Assembly (NCBI GenBank): GCA_019240015.1
Contig: JAFAZB010000304.1
Span: forward strand, 1 to 7,786
DNA: 7,786 bases
Direction: 5' to 3'
Source of the DNA: Solirubrobacterales bacterium
GTDB taxonomy: Bacteria; Actinomycetota; Thermoleophilia; Solirubrobacterales; Solirubrobacteraceae
The notes under the pieces were generated by a model. That model searched no databases and had not been told where the DNA came from. It worked only from the letters and a program-made list of their open reading frames with translations. Shown in pieces: positions 1 to 6,077 of the stretch (its first letter is position 1; every line of letters begins with the position of its first letter). A program made the position numbers and the translations under genes.

Positions 1-2081
1 TCGCCGACGGCGCGGATCGCCGCTGAACGGTCGCTGGCCTTGATCACCAGCTGGCTGCGGGCGCGGGCGCGGAGTCGAAACAGGGGCGCGGGTCCCAGCA
101 CGATCGTATCCGGCGGCGAGATCAGCCCGCGCAACGCGCTCGCCACGGATCGCGCCGCATCCGCTTCCCGCGCGGCGCACACGACTCGGATCAGGGTCGC
201 GTACGGCGGGTAGCGGAGCGCCTCGCGCCGGACCAGCTCGTCGGCCAGGAAGCCGTCGGCATCGTGCTGCGCGGCGAATGCGATCGCGCGAGCGGCCGGG
301 CTGAGCGTCTGGACCAGTACGCGGCCGCCCGCCCTTCCCCGCCCGGTGCGCCCCGCCAGCTGGGTGACGAGCGCGAAGGTCCGCTCCTCGGCGCGGAAGT
401 CGGGGAATCGGAGCGTCTGGTCGGCATCGAGCACGATCCCGAGCGATACGCCCTGAAAGTCGTGACCCTTGGCGACCATCTGCGTGCCCACCAGCACTCC
501 CCCGGGCGCTGCCTGGAAGCGCTGGAGCGTGCGCGCGCGTTCGCTCAGCGACGTCGAGTCGGCGTCGAGGCGAAAGATCGGGAACGCCGGGCTCCCCAGT
601 GCCTCGATCAGCTCGTGCTCGACTCGCTCCGTTCCAGCCCCGTGCCGGGCGACCGAGATCGAGGCGCAAGCCGGGCAGCGGCCCGGGACGGTCTCGCGGT
701 GCCCGCAGTGGTGGCAGGCAAGCAAGCTCCCCGTCCGATGCAGCACCAGCGCCACTTCGCAGTTGGGGCACAACCACACGTGGCCGCATGACTTGCACGA
801 GAGGAAGTTCGACCACCCACGGCGATTTACGAGCGCGATCGCCTTGCCCTCGGCCCGGCGCAGGTCCGCCAGCGCGACGCGAGTCTCCGGGTGTAGCGGA
901 TGGTGCAGACCGCGCATGTCGAGCACCTCCACCGCCGGCAGCGCACGGCCGTCGATCCGCTTCGTGAGCGCCAGCCGGCGCTTGGAGCTCACGCTCTCGG
1001 CCCGCGGGGTCGCGCTGCCGGCGAGCAGCACCGCGCCGTGCTGGCGCGCCCTGTGCTCAGCGACGGAACGCGCGTCGTAGCGCGGGTCGCCCTCGTGCTT
1101 GTAGGAGCCCTCGTGTTCCTCGTCGATCACGATCAGACCGAGGTCGGACAGCGGCGCGAACACCGCCGAGCGGGCTCCTACGCACACGCGCGCCTCTCCG
1201 GCCCGCATCCGCAGCCATTCGTCGTAGCGCTCACCAGCGCGAAGTCCCGAGTGCAGCACTGCCACTACCTCCCCGAGGCGGGCCCGGAAGCGCTCCACGC
1301 TCTGCGGCGTCAGCGCGATCTCGGGCACCAGCACGATCGCCGAGCGACCCCGAGCCAGCGTGGCCGCAACCGCCCCGAGGTACACCTCGGTCTTGCCAGA
1401 GCCCGTGACGCCGTGCAACAGGAAGTCTCGGGATGCCGGCTGCTCCTCAGCGCAGAGTGCCGCGAGCACGGACTCGAGCGCTCGTCGCTGTTCCTCAGTC
1501 AGCTGCGGCGCGCTGGCAGGCGCCGAGCCGACGGCGTGCCGCGGGGGCCTGCGTGGCCGGATCCGCTGCTCGAGCGTCACCAATCCGCGGGCCTGAAGCC
1601 GGCGCGCCGTGTCGAGCCCCAGCTGCGAGGCGCCACTGGCGCCATGAAGCAGCAGGTGGGTGAGCGCGGCCCGCTGCTTGGCGGTTAGGCGAACACCGCC
1701 CGCCAGCGCGTCGCGCCCGCCCTCGGTCAGCTCCGCGACCAACGCCCGGCGCGGCCTGCCCACGTCCGCGGCACCCGCGGACAGCACCACCCTGAGCGCG
1801 CGAGCCGGAGTCGAGCAGTACTCGCCGGCCATCCAGCCGGCAAGCGCGACGAGGTCCGGCGGGAGCTCCGCCGGTAGCACCGACTGAGGCTCCGCCAGAC
1901 GGTCAGGAGCCAGCTCGGAGCGCTCAGCGAGCGCCACCACCACCCCGAGGGTGGCGCGACCACCGAACGGCACCCGCAGCACCGACCCGATGCCCACCTC
2001 GCCGTGCTCGGCGCCAAGCCGGTAGTCGAACGGGCCGCGCACGGCGCGTGTGCGCGTCAGCGGCTGCACTCGCGCGATCAC
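1..2081 (-). CDS. priA: Primosomal protein N' / replication restart helicase PriA (3' end cut by window edge)
   Basis: PriA recognises stalled or repaired replication forks and, as a 3'-5' superfamily 2 DNA helicase, reloads the replisome. The minus-strand frame is open from an in-frame TAG at 2142-2144 to the window edge. I place the start at GTG 2081, giving an N-terminus VIARVQPL...RGPFDYRLG typical of the 3'-DNA-binding domain; no in-frame ATG lies upstream. In order: 3'-binding domain (about 1-105), winged-helix region, Walker A GVTGSGKT (224-231), DEEH box (320-323), a GSATPRAES motif III, and an eight-cysteine zinc module (C429, C432, C438, C441, C456, C459, C469, C472). The second helicase lobe follows, with GTQMVAKGHDF and QLAGRTGR, then the C-terminal domain. 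693 codons are present; E. coli PriA has 732 residues, so about 30 are probably missing. The intact Walker A is notable because PriA of many Actinomycetia has degenerate ATPase motifs (family knowledge). No clear Shine-Dalgarno precedes the GTG. Confidence 0.96.
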   Translation of the reverse strand, partial: MIARVQPLTRTRAVRGPFDYRLGAEHGEVGIGSVLRVPFGGRATLGVVVALAERSELAPDRLAEPQSVLPAELPPDLVALAGWMAGEYCSTPARALRVVLSAGAADVGRPRRALVAELTEGGRDALAGGVRLTAKQRAALTHLLLHGASGASQLGLDTARRLQARGLVTLEQRIRPRRPPRHAVGSAPASAPQLTEEQRRALESVLAALCAEEQPASRDFLLHGVTGSGKTEVYLGAVAATLARGRSAIVLVPEIALTPQSVERFRARLGEVVAVLHSGLRAGERYDEWLRMRAGEARVCVGARSAVFAPLSDLGLIVIDEEHEGSYKHEGDPRYDARSVAEHRARQHGAVLLAGSATPRAESVSSKRRLALTKRIDGRALPAVEVLDMRGLHHPLHPETRVALADLRRAEGKAIALVNRRGWSNFLSCKSCGHVWLCPNCEVALVLHRTGSLLACHHCGHRETVPGRCPACASISVARHGAGTERVEHELIEALGSPAFPIFRLDADSTSLSERARTLQRFQAAPGGVLVGTQMVAKGHDFQGVSLGIVLDADQTLRFPDFRAEERTFALVTQLAGRTGRGRAGGRVLVQTLSPAARAIAFAAQHDADGFLADELVRREALRYPPYATLIRVVCAAREADAARSVASALRGLISPPDTIVLGPAPLFRLRARARSQLVIKASDRSAAIRAVG

Positions 2082-2128
2082 GCGCGCCGGATCGGCTTGC
2101 GCCGGCGGGGCCAGGATTGCTGATCCAT
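2078..2128 (-). other. Possible 16-codon upstream reading frame overlapping the priA start
   Basis: An ATG at 2128-2126 opens a 16-residue frame, MDQQSWPRRRKPIRRA, whose TGA stop (2080-2078) overlaps the priA GTG start in a GTGA arrangement. It lies in a different frame from priA. If translated, it could couple translation into priA, which has no visible Shine-Dalgarno of its own. It also has no clear ribosome binding site, and a frame this short can arise by chance in GC-rich DNA. The overlap is seen directly; the function is speculative. Confidence 0.2.
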
Positions 2129-2219
2129 CGAATGACCCAGCCTAGAGCGACCCCAGGATGCAGCCGCGCCCAGCAGCCGTGCCTGCGCCTTCGCCCGCGC
2201 CGACGTTACGCTCAGAGCC
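2082..2219. promoter_or_regulatory. Divergent intergenic region between priA and the PH-domain gene
   Basis: This 138-bp stretch separates two divergent starts, the priA GTG (minus) and the PH-domain GTG (plus), so it should hold promoters for both. On the plus strand a TACGCT box lies near the PH-gene start (separate entry). On the minus strand a TAGGCT (2145-2140) has the TAnnnT shape of a -10 element, but no convincing -35 lies 16-18 bp upstream of it. No clear operator, riboswitch or RNA gene was seen. Promoter content is inferred from the gene arrangement rather than from strong motifs. Confidence 0.45.
2207..2212 (+). promoter_or_regulatory. -10-like box TACGCT for leaderless transcription of the PH-domain gene
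   Basis: TACGCT fits TAnnnT and ends 7 nt before the GTG start at 2220, which would place transcription initiation at or next to the start codon. No Shine-Dalgarno lies between box and start, and no good -35 is visible around 2184-2189. Leaderless mRNAs are common in actinobacteria. The spacing is seen; the promoter function is inferred. Confidence 0.3.
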
Positions 2220-2729
2220 GTGGATCCCGAGCCGGGCGAGGAGATCTTCTTTCATGGTCACCCGTCGTGGCGGGCGATCCTCGGGTTCTACCTGAAGGGG
2301 CTGCTGGCCGGGGTGCTGGCCGGGGTGATCGCCGGGCTGCTGAGCGCGATTGTGTCCGGATCGGTGAGCGTGGGGTGGGTGATCGCGGTCGTGCTGGTGG
2401 TGTTCCTTATCGTGCTCGGCGCGGGGCAGGTGCGGCGGCTCCAGACCACCTACACGGTCACGAACCAGCGGCTCACGATCGACACCGGGATCCTGTCCAG
2501 GGAGCTGCACGAGACGCGCCTGGAGCGGGTCCAGAACGTCAACTCGCGTCAGAGCCTGCTCGACCGGCTACTTCGGATCGGGACGGTCGACTTCGACACG
2601 GCCGGCGGTGCCGAGTACGACTTCACGTTCCGCGGCATCGCCGAGCCCCATCAGCTGGTGCGCACGGTGGACCGCGCGCTGCGCGGCCTGCAATCCCGCG
2701 GGGAGCGCCACCCGGGCGCGGGCGTGTAG
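2220..2729 (+). CDS. Small membrane protein with bacterial PH domain (bPH_2 / YdbS-YdbT-like)
   Basis: This is a 169-residue protein. A short cytoplasmic N-terminus (GEEIFFHGHPSWR, about 6-18) of the kind usual in this family precedes two closely spaced hydrophobic helices (about 20-45 and 50-70). A bacterial PH domain follows (about 74-156), with the typical run TYTVTNQRLTIDTGILSRELHETRL..., then VQNVNSRQSLLDRLLRIGTV and a C-terminal helix (HQLVRTVDRALRGL). The start is GTG 2220; no upstream start keeps the family's N-terminus. Proteins of this type are inner-membrane proteins with a cytoplasmic PH-like fold. Their ligand is generally unknown, so no pathway is proposed. The gene is monocistronic, divergent from priA and convergent with metK. 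It sits on the opposite strand from every other gene here, which suggests insertion between metK and priA. Family assignment is confident; function is unknown. Confidence 0.88.
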   Translation: MDPEPGEEIFFHGHPSWRAILGFYLKGLLAGVLAGVIAGLLSAIVSGSVSVGWVIAVVLVVFLIVLGAGQVRRLQTTYTVTNQRLTIDTGILSRELHETRLERVQNVNSRQSLLDRLLRIGTVDFDTAGGAEYDFTFRGIAEPHQLVRTVDRALRGLQSRGERHPGAGV

Positions 2730-2731
2730 CG

Positions 2732-2754
2732 CGGCGGCGAGCGCGCGTCCGCCG
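2732..2754. terminator. GC hairpin between convergent PH-domain gene and metK
   Basis: CGGCGG (2732-2737) pairs with CCGCCG (2749-2754) around an 11-nt loop. The hairpin lies inside the 27 bp separating the two convergent stop codons (TAG at 2727-2729 plus, TAG at 2759-2757 minus). The symmetry would allow it to act on both strands. It has no T tract on either side, and six-base GC repeats arise often by chance at this composition, so this is a weak call based mainly on position. Confidence 0.3.
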
Positions 2755-2756
2755 AC

Positions 2757-3992
2757 CTACGCTTCGACGGCCGCCGGCTCGTCCAGTCCGGCGGCGCGGC
2801 GCAGCGCCTGCGCCTGGTCGGTGCGCTCCCAGGTGAAGTCGTGGTCCTCGCGCCCGAAGTGACCGTAGGCGGCCGTCTTCTGGTAGATCGGCCGGTGCAG
2901 CTTCAGGTTCTGGCGGATCGCGCCGGGCCGCAGATCGAAGGTCTGATCGATCAGCTCGAGGATCTTGCCACGCGAGATCCGCTCGGTCCCGAACGTCTCG
3001 ACCATCACCGAGACGGGATGCGCGACCCCGATGGCGTACGCCACCTGCACCTCGCACCGGTCGGCGAGCCCCGCCGCGACCACGTTCTTGGCCACATACC
3101 GGGCCGCATAGGCGGCGGACCGATCAACCTTCGATGGGTCTTTGCCGGAGAACGCGCCGCCCCCGTGGCGTGCCATCCCTCCGTACGTGTCGACGATGAT
3201 CTTGCGACCGGTCAACCCGCAGTCGCCCATCGGGCCGCCGATCACGAACCGTCCGGTCGGATTGACCAGGAATCCCTTGCGCAGTGACTGTGCCTCGAAC
3301 AAATCCTCCGGCAGCATCGGCTCGACCACGTGCTCCCACAGGTCCTCCTTGATCAGCGCTTCGGCTCCCTCCCGATGCTGTGAGGAGATCAGGATGCGCA
3401 CCACCTCGACGGGCCGCCCGTCCTTGTAGCGCACCGTCACCTGCGTCTTTCCATCGGGACGCAGGTAGGGGACGATCTCGGCGCGGCGGACATCCGCCAA
3501 TCGCTTGGCGAGCCGATGCGCGAGCGAGATCGGGAGCGGCATCAGCTCCTCGGTCTCCCGCGTGGCGTAGCCGAACATCATCCCCTGGTCTCCGGCCCCG
3601 ACCAGATCGAGCTCGTCGTCGTCTCCTGGATCGACGCGCGCCTCCCACGCCCGATCGACCCCTTGCGCGATGTCAGGGGACTGCTTGTCGATCGCGTTGA
3701 TGACCGCGCAGGTGTTGTAGTCGAATCCGTACTCGGCGTTGGTGTAGCCGATCCTGCGAATCGTGTCTCGCGCCACCCCCGGGATGTCCACGTAGGTCTC
3801 GGTGGTGATCTCGCCGGAGACCACCACCAGGCCGGTGTTCACCAACGTCTCACATGCAACCCGGCCGCCTGGATCGTCCGTCAGCACGGCATCCAGCACC
3901 CCATCCGAAATCTGATCGGCGACCTTGTCTGGATGGCCCTCGGTCACGGACTCGGACGTAAACAGAAACTCGCTGTCGGTAAGCACGCTCAT
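2757..3992 (-). CDS. metK: S-adenosylmethionine synthetase (methionine adenosyltransferase)
   Basis: MetK makes S-adenosylmethionine from methionine and ATP, releasing phosphate and diphosphate, in the cytoplasm (EC 2.5.1.6). It supplies nearly all cellular methylation. The 411-residue protein is full length for the family. Visible motifs: the N-terminal TEGHPDKVADQISD (17-30; H20, D22 and K23 in the active site), signature 1 GAGDQGMMFGYA (132-143), the NPTGRFVIGGPMGDCGLTGRK loop region (about 244-263), and the glycine-rich signature 2 HGGGAFSGKD (276-285) followed by PSKVDRSAAY. All are intact, so the enzyme should be active. The ATG start at 3992 sits inside the upstream gene's stop as ATGA, and no Shine-Dalgarno is visible, so translational coupling is likely. 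There is no room for a SAM riboswitch directly ahead of the gene. Any such control would have to act further upstream on the operon. Confidence 0.98.
   Translation of the reverse strand: MSVLTDSEFLFTSESVTEGHPDKVADQISDGVLDAVLTDDPGGRVACETLVNTGLVVVSGEITTETYVDIPGVARDTIRRIGYTNAEYGFDYNTCAVINAIDKQSPDIAQGVDRAWEARVDPGDDDELDLVGAGDQGMMFGYATRETEELMPLPISLAHRLAKRLADVRRAEIVPYLRPDGKTQVTVRYKDGRPVEVVRILISSQHREGAEALIKEDLWEHVVEPMLPEDLFEAQSLRKGFLVNPTGRFVIGGPMGDCGLTGRKIIVDTYGGMARHGGGAFSGKDPSKVDRSAAYAARYVAKNVVAAGLADRCEVQVAYAIGVAHPVSVMVETFGTERISRGKILELIDQTFDLRPGAIRQNLKLHRPIYQKTAAYGHFGREDHDFTWERTDQAQALRRAAGLDEPAAVEA
3989..3992 (-). other. ATGA stop/start overlap coupling the DUF3352-like gene to metK
   Basis: The DUF3352-like frame ends ...CTC CAG ATC CTA TGA and metK begins ATG AGC GTG within the same bases, a 4-nt overlap. 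No Shine-Dalgarno precedes the metK ATG. Overlaps of this type are a classic arrangement for termination-reinitiation, so metK output probably depends on translation of the upstream gene. Confidence 0.65.
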
Positions 3993-6037
3993 AGGATCTG
4001 GAGGGTTAGCTCCGCGGTCGAATCGGCCTCCCCGCTCGTCGACGTGAGGCCAACCGCACGAATCTCGTCAAGATCCGGCTGCAGCGCGCGATAGCGCGCG
4101 CCGCTGGTCAGGCCCGTCCGCTCGGCGAGGCGCAGGAGCTGGCTGAAGTCGAGAAAGAGTAGCGAGGAGACACGATCCGGGCGGTTGCCGAGCGTCGCCG
4201 TGTAGCCCGGATCCTGGCCAAGCGTACGGGCGTGCTCGGCCACCGCGGCGATTCCCTGCAGGCTGGTCGAGATCACCACCAGGCCGTGGAAGACCGCGTA
4301 ATCCACCTGCAGACCGGTCGTCAGCGAGAGCTGGTGGGCTGTGACCCCGCCGACCTGGCGATCGTTGAACTCGGGCGCCTGACCGGGGCCGGCGCTCGGC
4401 GCCGGGAACAGCTGCGCGAGTGGCAGCTCGAGCTGGGCGAGCTCCGCTTGGGTCTGGGCTTGATTCGGGGTCCGGGCCACGACGATCAGAGTCGGCGCGC
4501 CGGCGCCGGCGACGATCCCCACCGCGGCCTCGTGGTGGAAGATCGAGGTGACGTCCGCGACGTTGACGCCCTCAGAGCTCAGGGCCGCCCCCAACCGGCT
4601 GAGCAGCGGCCCGACCTTGGCGGCGATACCGGTGCTCGCGGCGGCCGCCAGCACGCGTGGCGCGACTCGGTCGAGCCCGTTGACGTCGAACATCAGGATC
4701 GAGCCGGCGGGCATCACCGCTTGCAGCGAGGGGCTGAAAGCGCTCGTCCGTGCGCCGCTCAGGTGCGCGAGCGTCGGGTCGAGCGCGCTGTGGATCCGGA
4801 TTCGGGCGCCGTGCGAATCCGGCGACAGCGACATCGATGTGCCCAGCAGGGCGGGCTGATCCAGGAGCGACCCGAGCCCGGCCGGCAGTCCGCTGCGAGG
4901 TCTCAGCAGTCGACGCACCCCAGCGGCGGACAGGTAAGCATCGAGCACGCGGTCTGATGGCTCGCCGGCGGCGGCGCGCTGGTAGGAGCCGTCCGCTCGG
5001 AGCGAGGGCTCCGCGCCCGCGGACACGTCGATCGCGGCGCGTACGGCGGGCGCCCCACCGACGGCCAGGTAGCGGCCGACGAACGCCAGCTCCGCCCCGT
5101 GCCGGTATCCGAACAGCGCTACCTGCCGGTAGGCGCCCTGCGGCGCAGCCCCCGAGGCGTCGAGAAACGCGCGCGCCAGCGCTTGGTCGCGCACCTCGAG
5201 CAGCGTTAGCGAGCTGGTTGCGGAGCCGGTCGCGTTGAGCAGCGCGAGCGCCGCCTCCTTGCCAAGCCAGGGGCGGATATCGCGGCCGAAGTCGACGCGC
5301 GATCCCGGGCCGAGCGTGCTCAGGCGGCGGATCACCGCCGCCGCAAGCAACGGGTAGTCCGGCAGGCGAGCGGCGATCGTCAGCGCGCGCTTGACCGCCG
5401 GGCGACTCCCGTCGATCGACACGTTGACGTACGCCAGCGCGTCGCCTGGCACGAACGCGGCGGCGCCCGTCTCCGGCGCTGGGCCGCCGTCGCTGGTCCT
5501 GCGGAGCACCAGCGCTCCGGCTCCCGCAGCGGCTAGCAGCACCCCGATGAGCAGCAGCGCCGTCAGGATCCGGCGCCGCCGGCGCTTCGGCGCCGCCGCG
5601 GCGACCGGCTCGGGCGGCTCCTCGGGTGGCTCGAGACCCCGCTCGGGCGGCTGTGCAATCGGCGCGGCCGGGGGCTCCCACGGCGCCGGAACGGGCGCGG
5701 CAGGCGGAGGCTCCGCCACCGCGGTCCCGGCCACCGCGACCGCCGGGGGCTCCACGACCGCGGGCATGGTCGCCGCCGCGACCGACGGAGGCTCCGCGGG
5801 CGCGGCCACCGTGGGTGGAGGCTCCGCCACCGGCGGTGCGGCCACCGCCGCCGGCGCCCAGGAAGCGCGCTCCGGGGCGGCCGGCGGGGAATCGGGAGGC
5901 GCCCACTCCTCCGGCTCGGCCGGCCGCGGCGGCGGCAGGGGCTGCCTGGGCCGGGGAGGCGGATTCGCGGGCAAGGGCGGCCGCGGACCCGGGTAGACGA
6001 GACGAGGTCGCTCGCCACCGGTATGCGGGTTGAACAC
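3989..6037 (-). CDS. Membrane-anchored DUF3352-like protein with Pro/Ala-rich cytoplasmic arm
   Basis: This is a 682-residue protein of unknown function. Residues 1-150 are a low-complexity arm rich in Pro, Ala and Glu with recurring EPP motifs. A basic stop KRRRRR (151-156) is followed by a single hydrophobic helix (about 157-178). The rest, about 190-682, begins AAAFVPGDALAYVNVSIDGS and resembles the DUF3352 family of cyanobacteria and actinobacteria. By the positive-inside rule, the arm is cytoplasmic and the large domain extracytoplasmic. No catalytic motif, cysteine pair or lipobox is visible. I use the GTG start at 6037; no Shine-Dalgarno precedes it, but a TTTAGT box ends 7 nt upstream and a hairpin abuts it. 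The gene follows der by 40 bp and overlaps metK by 4 nt, so it probably shares their transcript. That placement suggests co-expression with growth genes but does not reveal a function. The family call rests on recognition of the sequence pattern and needs a profile search. Confidence 0.8.
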   Translation of the reverse strand: MFNPHTGGERPRLVYPGPRPPLPANPPPRPRQPLPPPRPAEPEEWAPPDSPPAAPERASWAPAAVAAPPVAEPPPTVAAPAEPPSVAAATMPAVVEPPAVAVAGTAVAEPPPAAPVPAPWEPPAAPIAQPPERGLEPPEEPPEPVAAAAPKRRRRRILTALLLIGVLLAAAGAGALVLRRTSDGGPAPETGAAAFVPGDALAYVNVSIDGSRPAVKRALTIAARLPDYPLLAAAVIRRLSTLGPGSRVDFGRDIRPWLGKEAALALLNATGSATSSLTLLEVRDQALARAFLDASGAAPQGAYRQVALFGYRHGAELAFVGRYLAVGGAPAVRAAIDVSAGAEPSLRADGSYQRAAAGEPSDRVLDAYLSAAGVRRLLRPRSGLPAGLGSLLDQPALLGTSMSLSPDSHGARIRIHSALDPTLAHLSGARTSAFSPSLQAVMPAGSILMFDVNGLDRVAPRVLAAAASTGIAAKVGPLLSRLGAALSSEGVNVADVTSIFHHEAAVGIVAGAGAPTLIVVARTPNQAQTQAELAQLELPLAQLFPAPSAGPGQAPEFNDRQVGGVTAHQLSLTTGLQVDYAVFHGLVVISTSLQGIAAVAEHARTLGQDPGYTATLGNRPDRVSSLLFLDFSQLLRLAERTGLTSGARYRALQPDLDEIRAVGLTSTSGEADSTAELTLQIL
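5588..6007 (-). repeat. Low-complexity Pro/Ala/Glu-rich coding segment with imperfect EPP repeats
   Basis: This segment encodes residues 11-150 of the DUF3352-like protein. It contains irregular repeats of the form (A/V)EPP(P/S/A) separated by Ala/Val-rich spacers. On the plus strand, GGAGGCTCC recurs exactly at 5706-5714, 5787-5795 and 5817-5825, with spacing in multiples of three, as expected from duplicated coding units. The first copy lies in a perfect 7-bp palindrome (GGCGGAG, one base, CTCCGCC; 5703-5717). Because of the composition, several other frames are also open here; these are shadows. Confidence 0.6.
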
Positions 6038-6038
6038 C

Positions 6039-6064
6039 GCCGGGACTAAACCACGCGTCCCGGC
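6039..6064 (-). promoter_or_regulatory. Perfect 8-bp inverted repeat abutting the GTG start of the DUF3352-like gene
   Basis: On the minus strand GCCGGGAC (6064-6057) and GTCCCGGC (6046-6039) form a perfect 8-bp stem with a 10-nt loop, GCGTGGTTTA. The repeat fills most of the 40-bp der/DUF3352 gap and ends one base before the GTG start codon. A TTTAGT box (6050-6045), which could be a -10 element for a leaderless transcript, overlaps the loop and one arm. No T tract follows, so a normal intrinsic terminator is unlikely. It could be an operator over an internal promoter, or an RNA hairpin limiting ribosome access on the read-through transcript. The structure is seen; the role is inferred. Confidence 0.4.
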
Positions 6065-6077
6065 CCGCGCGCGCCAG

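Noticed and set aside
900..1688. 262-codon plus-strand open frame
   Set aside because: It lies opposite priA, whose minus-strand frame carries all helicase and zinc motifs. The plus-strand translation is Arg/Ala/Gly-biased with no family signature, a typical GC-rich shadow.
2048..2836. 262-codon plus-strand frame overlapping the PH-domain gene
   Set aside because: It is out of frame with a clear bPH_2 protein and runs past that gene's stop into metK antisense. It has no family signature.
4084..4099. GCGCGC-GATA-GCGCGC inverted repeat
   Set aside because: It lies within the DUF3352-like coding sequence (GARYRAL). Alternating GC runs of this length are expected in such DNA.
3993..4200. Possible SAM riboswitch ahead of metK
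   Set aside because: The bases directly upstream of metK encode the C-terminus of the DUF3352-like protein, with a 4-nt gene overlap. No aptamer-like non-coding leader exists there.
5580..5595. CGGCGC-TTCG-GCGCCG stem with a UUCG loop
   Set aside because: The stable UUCG form is on the strand opposite to transcription and lies in the codons of the APKRRRRR stretch, so it is probably a by-product of codon composition.
4572..5906. 444-codon second minus-strand frame inside the DUF3352-like gene
   Set aside because: It is Arg/Gly/Ala-rich out-of-frame translation of the same strand. The main frame has the membrane helix and DUF3352-like domain and couples to metK.
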